A stretch of 34,721 nt of DNA, from assembly GCA_024692385.1 (NCBI GenBank), contig JAILMS010000154.1, positions 1-34,721 on the forward strand, given 5' to 3'. The notes beneath the pieces were generated by a model, which saw nothing but the letters and a program-made list of their open reading frames with translations, was not told the DNA's origin and searched no databases. Shown piece by piece: positions 8,521 to 17,008 of the stretch (its first letter is position 1; each line of letters opens with the position of its first letter). The stretch comes from Prevotella sp. (GTDB lineage Bacteria > Bacteroidota > Bacteroidia > Bacteroidales > Bacteroidaceae). A program made the position numbers and the translations under genes.

Positions 8521-10692
8521 CTACTCTTCTGCTGCCTCAGCGGCTTTAGCAGCAGCTTTGGCAGCTTTACGAGCCGCTTTTGCCTCTGCCTTTGCAGCCT
8601 TACGGGCGGCTTTCTCTTCAGCTTTGAGAGCCTTTTCTTCAGCTTTAAGGGCTTTCTTCTCAGCACGGGCAGCCTCACGCTCTGCTTTCTGCTCAGCCCG
8701 TAGCGCTTTACGTTCTGCCTTTTGTTCGGCACGGGCAGCGCGGCGTTCCTCCCTGGCCTGCTGCTTAGCCTCCTTTTTGGCAGCACGACGCTCGTCACGA
8801 GCAGCCTTATCCTCGTCAGACATCTTATGGAACTTAATGCCTGGCTTGATCTTCGTCTTCTTCATCTCGTTGGTGTTAGTAAACGAGAAGCCGCAGAGCA
8901 CATCCATGCGCTTGCCCTTGACGGTGATGTTACCCGTAGCCACCGCAGCGTCGCTCTCCAGCTCGGCGAATAGGTTACGGACTTTTACCTTCTTGTATTT
9001 ACCTTCAGTCACCTCGGCATTCACACTACCGATAGGCAGCTTGCCACCTTTCAGTGCACGCATCTTCGCCGTGCGTGGTTTCGAGATATCAAATTTAAAG
9101 TCTGCCTTACAAGCTATCTTGCCCAGATCGGGCATATCCATCGCCTTACCCAACTCAAAAGAGTCGGTACGGACAGTACCAAATACATACTTATTCAACT
9201 CGTCAAGGGCGAACTGGAAATTCAACTGTCCCAGTGCCGTATGCAACAGACCAGCAAACTGCTCCTTCTTCCACAGTACATCAAAATGACCATGATAGGT
9301 AATATTACCCAAGGCATGCAGCTGCTTCATCATGAACTTCTTGACAGGGAACTGGTTGATGACATGCTCGGCATAGGCACCATCCGTTGTCATCTTCTGG
9401 ACATCGAAGTGGACACGCAAGGCGTATTTGTTTTTCAGATTACTGATACGTCCGGAAGCAGCAATGTTTAGCTTGCGATCTGATGTATTGACCACTACAT
9501 TACGGAAACGCATCTCATTATCATTACCACTCATCTGCGTCTGCAGATTCAGAGGGATAGAGAACTTGCTGAGCACAGGAGCAAAAGGACGGGCGATGTC
9601 TTTCAACAATACGCGGCCACGAATCTGCGGAGCGCTATAAGACAAGGGGCGTCGCTCTTTTTTGCTTGGCAACTGGATATCTGCACTGGCAATATTCAGC
9701 GTAGTATGGGCCAACTTAATAACAACATCACCGAGATGAGCCGTGCGCTTGTTGGCATTTACTTTCAGCTGCAAATCGTTAATGTTCAATCCCGAATTGC
9801 GATCAAGAATCTTTCCGTCGCTGATGGTAGCTACCAACGTATCCTTACCAATAGAGTCGAGACTAACAAGCATGTGTGCTATCACATCAAAATGGCCAAC
9901 GTCGAAAGCGCCACGCTTGGGCTTGTTCGCATTCTTACGAAGCTTATGATTGTCAGTATGGTAGCAGAGGTCATCAATGGTCAGCATCCGCCTGCCCGCA
10001 TCGTCAACAGCATCCAGCAATCCGAGTCGAATACGTACATCAACATCACCTTTTTTCGTATGTTGTACAAAGGCAGTAGTGAGCTCACGCAACTCAACGG
10101 TCTGGAGGTTTTTCTTGCTCTTCTTATAACGTAAGCTGCTTAACTCGGCATGCGTAGTATCATTGTAACTAACCTTGATATCCTCTAAAGCCAGTTTCTT
10201 GACATCGATGACCATCGGTTTCTTAGCCTGCGTCGTGTCGACAGCCACAGAATCTACCTGTGGTTGCTTCTTGCTCTTGAAAGCATCGATGACAAACTGG
10301 TAATTTGCTACTGAGTCGCTGTCGCTGGCAGGCTTATACAGGCGAGCCTCCAAGCCACGAATCTTGGCTTGTGAGATATTGACCTCTTTATGTAATAGCG
10401 GAAGTAGTTTCAGGTCAACGCCCAACTCGCGCATCTGAAACATCTTGCGCTGTTGACGGTCATCAATCTCAACGCCATAAAGACGCACGCCCTGGTCGAT
10501 GATACTGACGCTTGCCTTCTCGATATGTACCGTAGTCTGCAAATAGTCACTCAACAGCTCTGTTGCCTTCTGCACCAGACGGTCTTGAACGGCACTCGTA
10601 TGGAAAGCTGCAAAGGATATGCCCAGCAGTAATACGATGGCAGCCAAAAGGCCCACCACTACTTTCAATGTCAAGACTACGGATTTTTTCAT
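8521..10692 (-). CDS. AsmA-like family protein with long K/R/E/A-rich C-terminal tail
   Basis: N-terminal TM then AsmA-type architecture; about 95-residue charged repeat tail. Confidence 0.75.
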   Translation of the reverse strand: MKKSVVLTLKVVVGLLAAIVLLLGISFAAFHTSAVQDRLVQKATELLSDYLQTTVHIEKASVSIIDQGVRLYGVEIDDRQQRKMFQMRELGVDLKLLPLLHKEVNISQAKIRGLEARLYKPASDSDSVANYQFVIDAFKSKKQPQVDSVAVDTTQAKKPMVIDVKKLALEDIKVSYNDTTHAELSSLRYKKSKKNLQTVELRELTTAFVQHTKKGDVDVRIRLGLLDAVDDAGRRMLTIDDLCYHTDNHKLRKNANKPKRGAFDVGHFDVIAHMLVSLDSIGKDTLVATISDGKILDRNSGLNINDLQLKVNANKRTAHLGDVVIKLAHTTLNIASADIQLPSKKERRPLSYSAPQIRGRVLLKDIARPFAPVLSKFSIPLNLQTQMSGNDNEMRFRNVVVNTSDRKLNIAASGRISNLKNKYALRVHFDVQKMTTDGAYAEHVINQFPVKKFMMKQLHALGNITYHGHFDVLWKKEQFAGLLHTALGQLNFQFALDELNKYVFGTVRTDSFELGKAMDMPDLGKIACKADFKFDISKPRTAKMRALKGGKLPIGSVNAEVTEGKYKKVKVRNLFAELESDAAVATGNITVKGKRMDVLCGFSFTNTNEMKKTKIKPGIKFHKMSDEDKAARDERRAAKKEAKQQAREERRAARAEQKAERKALRAEQKAEREAARAEKKALKAEEKALKAEEKAARKAAKAEAKAARKAAKAAAKAAEAAEE

Positions 10693-10723
10693 AAGCTTTT
10701 GTAATTATTGGCAGAGGATCAGA

Positions 10724-11734
10724 TCATTGAGGTATCAGCTTCTTTACTCTCTCTTCCAATTCCTGTATCGTCAGGTCACGGTCGACCACCCGGCCACTTG
10801 AACCTATCAGAATATTAGAAGGTACATCACCTATACCGAATTTCTGGAGAAGAGGAGTATCCCACATACGTCCATCACACACTGTAGACCATTTGAGCGA
10901 GTCGCGTGCTATGAAGCGTCGACAAATATCTGTCTGGGCATCCAGACAGATGCTGAGCACTGCCAGCTTGTCGCCATAGGTTTTCTTCATCTGCTTCAGA
11001 CGCTGCTGGAAAGTTGTGCTCGGATAGCTCCATGTAGCCCATGAGGTCACCACACTTACCTTGCCTCTCAAATCAGCATCTGTTACCTTCTTACCATCAA
11101 TATCTACTGCGGAGAATTTGGGAACCATGGCATTCAAACCGCAACTCTCCAACTGTTTCAGCTGGCGTCTCAGTTGCAAGAGGCCGACATTGTCAGGCTG
11201 CTCCTCCAAGAGCATCTCCGTCAATACACGAGCCTGTCGGTAATCTGCGTTCTTGGTCTGCGCAAAGTAGCGGTGCAATAAATAGATACTAACACGGGTA
11301 TCTCGATTATCCTTGATATACTCGCTAATAGCATCTGGGATGTCAGGAGGTGTGAGGTCGTTAAGTTTCAGACGCAACATCGTCATATCCTCATTCTCCG
11401 TTGTACCCTCGATGATTAGTTCTTTCATATGTGTGGCATCACCCTTCACAGTCACCTTGGCACCAGGCTCAGCAAAGATGGGCTGTTCTGAATAGTTCGG
11501 GAATACCACAATCATCATGGTGGGTTCGTCTAATTCCTTCTCATAGGAGAAACGGCTGTCGCGCACTCGGATAGTGTCGAAGCCCATCATGTCTCCGTCA
11601 GGACTATATATCCAGAACTCACCCTGATTGAAGTTACGCAAGCGGCCCTCGAGACGGAAATTTCCGCTCTTAGAGCCGCATGCGACCATCATCAGCGCAC
11701 ATAGTATAATACTAAATACGTTCTTCAATTGCAA
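10724..11734 (-). CDS. DUF4369-type N-terminus plus thioredoxin-fold (TlpA-like) lipoprotein lacking CXXC
   Basis: Lipobox MVAC; NFRLEGRLRNF; VVTSWATWSYPSTTFQQRL at the expected WCxxC position. Confidence 0.75.
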   Translation of the reverse strand: MQLKNVFSIILCALMMVACGSKSGNFRLEGRLRNFNQGEFWIYSPDGDMMGFDTIRVRDSRFSYEKELDEPTMMIVVFPNYSEQPIFAEPGAKVTVKGDATHMKELIIEGTTENEDMTMLRLKLNDLTPPDIPDAISEYIKDNRDTRVSIYLLHRYFAQTKNADYRQARVLTEMLLEEQPDNVGLLQLRRQLKQLESCGLNAMVPKFSAVDIDGKKVTDADLRGKVSVVTSWATWSYPSTTFQQRLKQMKKTYGDKLAVLSICLDAQTDICRRFIARDSLKWSTVCDGRMWDTPLLQKFGIGDVPSNILIGSSGRVVDRDLTIQELEERVKKLIPQ

Positions 11735-11740
11735 TGATAA

Positions 11741-13420
11741 TTACTTCTTAAACTCCAGATCGCTGGCAGCATAATCTTTCAGTGAGGGGTCTTTCTGAAT
11801 AGCAGAACGCAGGAATGACTGAGCAGCATCGTCGTTACCCTGACGAGCATTAACGATAGCCTGCAGATAGTCGGTCATACCATCGGCCTTCTCTACGTTC
11901 TTCAGTGTCTGAGCTGCCTTAGCATAGTTCTTATTTAAAATCTGTGCCAGAGCTGCACTATTTGAGTTGACACCATTGAAATCCTGCTCAGCCAATGCAT
12001 AGTTACCCTGTGCCAGATGCAGGTTACCCAGCGTCTCTGCCAGTCCTGCAGCATTACCTGCCTGACCGATATAGTTCTCAGCAGCCTTAACATCGCCACG
12101 CTGCAATGCCAACAGTCCGAGATTAGCCTTCGTCTCAACACAAGCAGCACCCGTAGCAGCAGCCTGTGTCAGATAGCGCTGTGCTTCGTCATAGTTGCCC
12201 TTGCTATAAGCCAATGCTGCAAGGTTATTATATGAACGGGCATCCTTAGGATAGAGACGTGCCGTTGTCTTCAAGATATCCTCCTGCTCAGCGGGAGTCT
12301 CTGCAATAGAGGCTGCATAAATCAACTCCTCAACACTCAGCTTAGAAGGATTGTTCTTGTACTCGTTGAAGATAGTCTCGTCATCACGGCCCAGTGTCTC
12401 GTAGTTAATCGTCAGACGAGCACGACGCAACTCAGGAAGAATACCATCAGCCAGTTCCTTGAAACCATGGCTCATGTTCTTAATCTGCTGTTCACGCTCC
12501 TGAGGATCCTTATACATAGACAACACGCGAAGGATGACATCCTTATCCTGAATGTCGCTGGCCTGTACCAACTGCTGGAAGCCCTCCCAGTCTTGAGCAG
12601 TATAGTTAGCCTCAACATCGGTATCAACATTTGTCTTCTTCATCTGCTGCTTTACAAAGCCCTCAGTATTTTCCTGACGCTTATTAGCCAGCTTCTCATT
12701 CAAAGCGAAACCACCATCAGGAGAAGCATAAGCAGACACCTCAATGGTACCCAGCATCATGTTCTCACGATCACCACTGATACGCTTCAACAGGTTGACA
12801 AACTCCTGAACAGAATTATTCTGCAGTTCACTCTTACGCAACTCAGCCTGCTGGATGAGGAACTTAATGTTAGCTTCCTGCTTCTGCTCAACCACACGCT
12901 GGAAAGCATCGGGAGCGACGCTTGGCTGTGCTGAAGTGAGCGTACGATGATACAGCTCGCTGGTAGCGATGACACCGTCGGCAACCTTGATAGCAGGAAC
13001 TTCTACCTGCTTCTTACCCAGCTTGGCATCAAATGTCAGGAACAATTCACTCTTCTGCATGGCAGCCTCATAGGGGAAGCTGGTCTTCATGGTATAGTGG
13101 CCACCCAACTGATAGCTGATAGTCTGGTCGTTGCCAAGTACCTTCTCACCCTGGAAAGTTGCAGGACGACCCTTCATTGTTTCCTGAACGCCATTCTTCG
13201 TATAGCGCAGCTCGGGAGTGACTGTTACAACAGCTTTCTTATTCATGTATTTCTCTGGGAACACACCATTGATAGTGGCATCCACCTGTCCTCCATCAGC
13301 AACCAGCGGATTGGGGTTCACCTTGAAATAGTCCCCTGAAAGTTGGCCCAGCTTTCCTGAGCACGATGTCAGCACGGCAACAGCAACTGCTGACAGCATA
13401 AGAATGTTCTTTGTTTTCAT
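11741..13420 (-). CDS. TPR-containing lipoprotein (conserved in Bacteroidales)
   Basis: Start at MKTKNILMLSAVAVAVLTSC (cat at 13418-13420); C-terminal TPR-like repeats; -7 box just upstream. Confidence 0.8.
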   Translation of the reverse strand: MKTKNILMLSAVAVAVLTSCSGKLGQLSGDYFKVNPNPLVADGGQVDATINGVFPEKYMNKKAVVTVTPELRYTKNGVQETMKGRPATFQGEKVLGNDQTISYQLGGHYTMKTSFPYEAAMQKSELFLTFDAKLGKKQVEVPAIKVADGVIATSELYHRTLTSAQPSVAPDAFQRVVEQKQEANIKFLIQQAELRKSELQNNSVQEFVNLLKRISGDRENMMLGTIEVSAYASPDGGFALNEKLANKRQENTEGFVKQQMKKTNVDTDVEANYTAQDWEGFQQLVQASDIQDKDVILRVLSMYKDPQEREQQIKNMSHGFKELADGILPELRRARLTINYETLGRDDETIFNEYKNNPSKLSVEELIYAASIAETPAEQEDILKTTARLYPKDARSYNNLAALAYSKGNYDEAQRYLTQAAATGAACVETKANLGLLALQRGDVKAAENYIGQAGNAAGLAETLGNLHLAQGNYALAEQDFNGVNSNSAALAQILNKNYAKAAQTLKNVEKADGMTDYLQAIVNARQGNDDAAQSFLRSAIQKDPSLKDYAASDLEFKK

Positions 13421-13457
13421 ATTCGTATATATTACTTTTACTTGTTGTTCTAAAATG

Positions 13458-13465
13458 CAAAGATA
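13458..13465 (-). promoter_or_regulatory. -7 box TATCTTTG (minus) for the TPR lipoprotein
   Basis: Plus CAAAGATA upstream of start 13420. Confidence 0.55.
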
Positions 13466-13569
13466 AGTAATATATTCGGTATTATGACGAAAAGCATCCA
13501 TTTTTTAATATTATTGGTTGTTATTTTTATTTTTTTATTTTTTTCTTCTTTAAATTCCGAATTTATGCG

Positions 13570-13577
13570 TACCTTTG
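13570..13577 (+). promoter_or_regulatory. -7 box TACCTTTG for tRNA-Val
   Basis: 20 bp upstream of tRNA 5' end. Confidence 0.65.
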
Positions 13578-13597
13578 CAGCCGCTTTCAAGGATTCT

Positions 13598-13671
13598 GTC
13601 GGCATAGCTCAGCTGGTTAGAGTATCACCTTGACATGGTGGGGGTCCTTGGTTCGAGTCCAAGTGTCGACA
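13598..13671 (+). tRNA. tRNA-Val (anticodon GAC)
   Basis: Acceptor GTCGGCA/TGTCGAC, D-stem GCTC/GAGT, anticodon loop TTGACAT, TPSI arm GGTTCGAGTCC; 3' CCA not encoded. Confidence 0.96.
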
Positions 13672-13674
13672 CAT

Positions 13675-13716
13675 AAAAAGAGCGCTAATACCAATATGGA
13701 TATTAGCGCTCTTTTT
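13675..13716 (+). terminator. Intrinsic terminator of tRNA-Val
   Basis: 16-bp perfect arms AAAAAGAGCGCTAATA/TATTAGCGCTCTTTTT. Confidence 0.9.
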
Positions 13717-13746
13717 TGATATTCAACAAAGCTTGTTACTCTGTTG

Positions 13747-13830
13747 TGCCGCGAGCGGGACTCGAACCCGCACAGCCGTTATGGCCAAGGGATTTTAAGT
13801 CCCTCGTGTCTACCATTCCACCATCGCGGC
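13747..13830 (-). tRNA. tRNA-Leu (anticodon TAA)
   Basis: Reverse complement GCCGCGATGGTGGAATGG...GGGACTTAAAATCCC...GGGTTCGAGTCCCGCTCGCGGCA; loop CTTAAAA; long variable arm. Confidence 0.96.
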
Positions 13831-13845
13831 AGCCGTAAGTGGTTG

Positions 13846-13853
13846 CAAAGGTA
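13846..13853 (-). promoter_or_regulatory. -7 box TACCTTTG (minus) for tRNA-Leu, with TTTG -33 at 13874-13877
   Basis: TTTG-N20-TACCTTTG on minus strand. Confidence 0.7.
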
Positions 13854-13885
13854 TGAAAAATTTGGTACACAGCCAAATTTTTCAT
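13853..13885 (-). terminator. Hairpin downstream of the Rieske-like lipoprotein, overlapping the tRNA-Leu promoter
   Basis: ATGAAAAATTTGG-TACACAG-CCAAATTTTTCAT, 13-bp perfect arms. Confidence 0.7.
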
Positions 13886-13891
13886 CAAGAA

Positions 13892-14482
13892 TTATCGTCT
13901 GAACACGCTAACTACGCCAAAAGGTCCTGTAGTATTAGCTACATATTTTTCCAAACCCGTGTCGCCATCCTCACCATTCAATAAGAGGCCCCCATTATTC
14001 ATGTCATATCTACGTTCACATTTCGAACAAGTAGCTATTCCTGTACTGGCCATTACCAAACGGTAGTTGGGGTTGGAGGTATTATTCTCGCGTCGCACGC
14101 AATTGGGGCACTGCTCATCGTAAGCTACGAAGCCACCATTGGGGCCATCAGTGTTCAGCGTTTGATAACCTACAATAATACCGTTGTTAAGTCCTATAAT
14201 AAAGCGGGCTTGAACCTCTTCTGCAGTCTCCGGCTGTTGAGAGGAAAGGCCCTCACTATTCTGGAAATTCAGGTATTTAGCACCCGACCGTGTCGTCTCG
14301 GTAATGAGACAGAACACACCACGTGAGGAACTATTGAGCGCGGTAGCCAACGTAGCATCGTTGTGTATCTGGTTGTTGTATGAAAAGCGACATGCCCATG
14401 AACTATACTCTTGCTCAGCCTCGCATGATAACAATAGAAGACAAACAAGAAGAAAGAGATAAGAGATGGGAGACCGCCTCAT
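13892..14482 (-). CDS. Rieske-like lipoprotein with C-x2-C / C-x2-C metal site
   Basis: Lipobox LLSC; YDEQCPNCVRR...ATCSKCERRYDMNNGG. Confidence 0.6.
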   Translation of the reverse strand: MRRSPISYLFLLVCLLLLSCEAEQEYSSWACRFSYNNQIHNDATLATALNSSSRGVFCLITETTRSGAKYLNFQNSEGLSSQQPETAEEVQARFIIGLNNGIIVGYQTLNTDGPNGGFVAYDEQCPNCVRRENNTSNPNYRLVMASTGIATCSKCERRYDMNNGGLLLNGEDGDTGLEKYVANTTGPFGVVSVFRR

Positions 14483-15816
14483 TGTAACAAGTTCTTTTCT
14501 GCTATCAGCATCCGTTCAAAGCCAAAGCCAGAGAATATCTGCTGCATCAACTCGATTATGCGGTCGTTGCAGAGATTACCGATAGAACCCTCATGAGTAT
14601 GATGGATATCCTTATTCGGCTGGAAGGTTCCTGCCTCGATATCAAGTCCGACCTTCTTATAAGCATCACGGAAGGGCATTCCTTCAGATGCGAGGCGATT
14701 TACTTCTTCCACAGAGAACATCGGGTCATACATAGGATTGTTGAGAATATCCTCGCGTACCTCAATCTTATTAATAATGTAGGCCGCCATCTGCAGACAA
14801 TCTTTCAACTCATCGAAAGCAGGCAGGAACACTTCCTTGATGATTTGCAGATCGCGGAAGTAGCCTACAGGCAGGTTATTCATAATGAGTGTCACCTGCT
14901 GGGGCAATGCCTGCAACTTGTTGCACTTGGCACGTATCAGTTCAAAGACATCCGGGTTCTTCTTATGTGGCATGATGCTGGAACCTGTAGTACACTCCTT
15001 CGGCAGCTTGACAAAGGAGAAGTTCTGGGAATTAAACATACAGGCATCAAATGCCATCTTCGCCAGCGTTCCGGCAATGGTAGCAATGGCGAAACCGACA
15101 TTACGCTCCGTCTTACCACGCCCCATCTGCGCATAGACCACATTATAATTCATCGAGTCAAAGCCCAACAGGTCGGTAGTCATCTGGCGATTCAGCGGGA
15201 ACGAAGAACCATAGCCGGCAGCAGACCCCAAAGGATTGCGATTGGTCATCTTGTAGGCAGCCTGCAAGAATAGCAAGTCATCCGTCAGCGACTCGGCATA
15301 GGCGCCAAACCATAGGCCGAACGACGAAGGCATAGCCACCTGAAGATGGGTATAGCCAGGCATTAGTACATTCTTATACTGTTCGCTCTTGCTGATTAAC
15401 TCATCAAAGAGCACTTTGACAGCATCAGCTATCTCCATGAGCTCATGACGGGTAAAGAGTTTCAGGTCTACCAGCACCTGATCGTTGCGTGAGCGTCCAG
15501 AATGTATTTTCTTACCCATGTCGCCTAATTTACGGGTCAACATGAGCTCCACCTGTGAGTGAACATCCTCGACACCTTCTTCAATGACGAATTCACCACG
15601 CTCACATATCTGATAGATATTCTTAAGTTCGGCCAATAGCAGAGGGAGTTCATCCTTGCCTATCAAGCCGATGCTTTCGAGCATCGTGATATGGGCCATA
15701 GAGCCCAACACATCGTACTTAGCGAGATAAAGGTCCATCTCACGGTCACGACCTACGGTGAAGCGTTCAATCTCAGCATTCACCTCAAAATTCTTTTCCC
15801 AGAGCTTATTTGCCAT
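14479..15816 (-). CDS. argH: Argininosuccinate lyase
   Basis: GSSIMPHKKNPD signature; HSGRSRNDQV; 4-bp overlap with downstream ORF. Confidence 0.97.
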   Translation of the reverse strand: MANKLWEKNFEVNAEIERFTVGRDREMDLYLAKYDVLGSMAHITMLESIGLIGKDELPLLLAELKNIYQICERGEFVIEEGVEDVHSQVELMLTRKLGDMGKKIHSGRSRNDQVLVDLKLFTRHELMEIADAVKVLFDELISKSEQYKNVLMPGYTHLQVAMPSSFGLWFGAYAESLTDDLLFLQAAYKMTNRNPLGSAAGYGSSFPLNRQMTTDLLGFDSMNYNVVYAQMGRGKTERNVGFAIATIAGTLAKMAFDACMFNSQNFSFVKLPKECTTGSSIMPHKKNPDVFELIRAKCNKLQALPQQVTLIMNNLPVGYFRDLQIIKEVFLPAFDELKDCLQMAAYIINKIEVREDILNNPMYDPMFSVEEVNRLASEGMPFRDAYKKVGLDIEAGTFQPNKDIHHTHEGSIGNLCNDRIIELMQQIFSGFGFERMLIAEKNLLQ

Positions 15817-15857
15817 ATTCTTCTTTATTTACTAGTAAGGCCAGGAGCCTAGCGCAA

Positions 15858-16271
15858 CTAGACAAACGGTATTTGTGACAGGGCGTCGGCTATCTTCTCA
15901 ACGCCATCCTGCAGAGGGCCGCTGACCATCCCTTTCAGCATAAAGGGAATATCGGCCTGAACAGTAACCTTCATCTTGCTGGCGGTATCACTGACAGGCA
16001 ACACCTGAATCCACAGATTGAAGGCTAGTGGTGACTGTTCGGTTTCAAACTTCACACACTTATTCTCCTCGCGGTCGCAGATACGCAATTTGATAGTACC
16101 TACAGGCGACACACTGACCTGTACGGAGTCGCTATCAAACTGAAAGTCCTGCAGCTTATCCTGTGGAATGCGGTCACGCACACGCTCCAGATTGCTCAGG
16201 TCACTGATATTACGATATACATCCTCTACAGGATATGGTATCTGCTTGATGCTACTTTCAAATTTAGTCAT
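15858..16271 (-). CDS. SRPBCC family (polyketide cyclase-like) protein
   Basis: MTKFESSIKQIPYPVEDVYRNISDLSNLERV; start adjusted from ORF-track 16307. Confidence 0.75.
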   Translation of the reverse strand: MTKFESSIKQIPYPVEDVYRNISDLSNLERVRDRIPQDKLQDFQFDSDSVQVSVSPVGTIKLRICDREENKCVKFETEQSPLAFNLWIQVLPVSDTASKMKVTVQADIPFMLKGMVSGPLQDGVEKIADALSQIPFV

Positions 16272-16902
16272 TCTGTTTCCAAGTACTTGGTGACTTACGC
16301 CACTCATTCAACACTTCAATTTCCTCTTTCTTGATGTAGCCAGTCTCAGCAGCCTGTTCCAATACGGCAGCATAGTCACTTAACGTGATGAGCTTGACAC
16401 CAGCCTCACGGAAAGCCTCTTCAGCAACAGGGAAACCATAGGTAAATGAAGCAACCATACCAATCACCTCGACACCATACTGACGCAGTGCCTCAACAGC
16501 CTTCAGGCTACTACCACCAGTAGAGATGAGATCCTCTACAACGATGACCTTGATACCTTTCTTCAGTTCACCTTCTACCTGGTTACCCATTCCATGATCT
16601 TTTGGCTTCGGACGTACATAAGCATAAGGAAGTCCCAGCTCATCAGCCACCAGCGCGCCCTGAGCAATAGCTCCTGTAGCAACACCTGCTACAGCCTCAG
16701 CCTCAGGAAAGTTTTTCTGGATGAGGTGACACAACTCCAGTTTTACAAACGAGCGAACATCGGCAAAGCCTAATGTCTTTCGGTTGTCGGTATAGATGGG
16801 TGACTTCCAGCCTGAAGCCCATGTAAATGGCTCACTTGGCTGCAACTTGATGGCTTTAATATCCATCAGTTTCTGTGCAAAGAGTTTCTTAATAGTATCC
16901 AT
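16264..16902 (-). CDS. pyrE: Orotate phosphoribosyltransferase
   Basis: VIVVEDLISTGGSSLKAVEALR PRPP motif; GVATGAIAQGALVADELGLPYAYVRPKPKDHG. Confidence 0.96.
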   Translation of the reverse strand: MDTIKKLFAQKLMDIKAIKLQPSEPFTWASGWKSPIYTDNRKTLGFADVRSFVKLELCHLIQKNFPEAEAVAGVATGAIAQGALVADELGLPYAYVRPKPKDHGMGNQVEGELKKGIKVIVVEDLISTGGSSLKAVEALRQYGVEVIGMVASFTYGFPVAEEAFREAGVKLITLSDYAAVLEQAAETGYIKKEEIEVLNEWRKSPSTWKQND

Positions 16903-16920
16903 TTCTCACAAATTTTGGTG

Positions 16921-16928
16921 CAAAAGTA
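16921..16928 (-). promoter_or_regulatory. -7 box TACTTTTG (minus) for pyrE
   Basis: Plus CAAAAGTA upstream of pyrE start. Confidence 0.5.
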
Positions 16929-17008
16929 CAAAAATAATATGAATTATGTACGAAGATATAAGATTTATTTTAAACCTTTCTTATATTGATACGTCTTATT
17001 CATGTATT

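Noticed and set aside
8558-9289. 243-aa plus-strand ORF opposite the AsmA tail
   Set aside because: Low-complexity mirror of the Ala/Lys repeat; no independent evidence.
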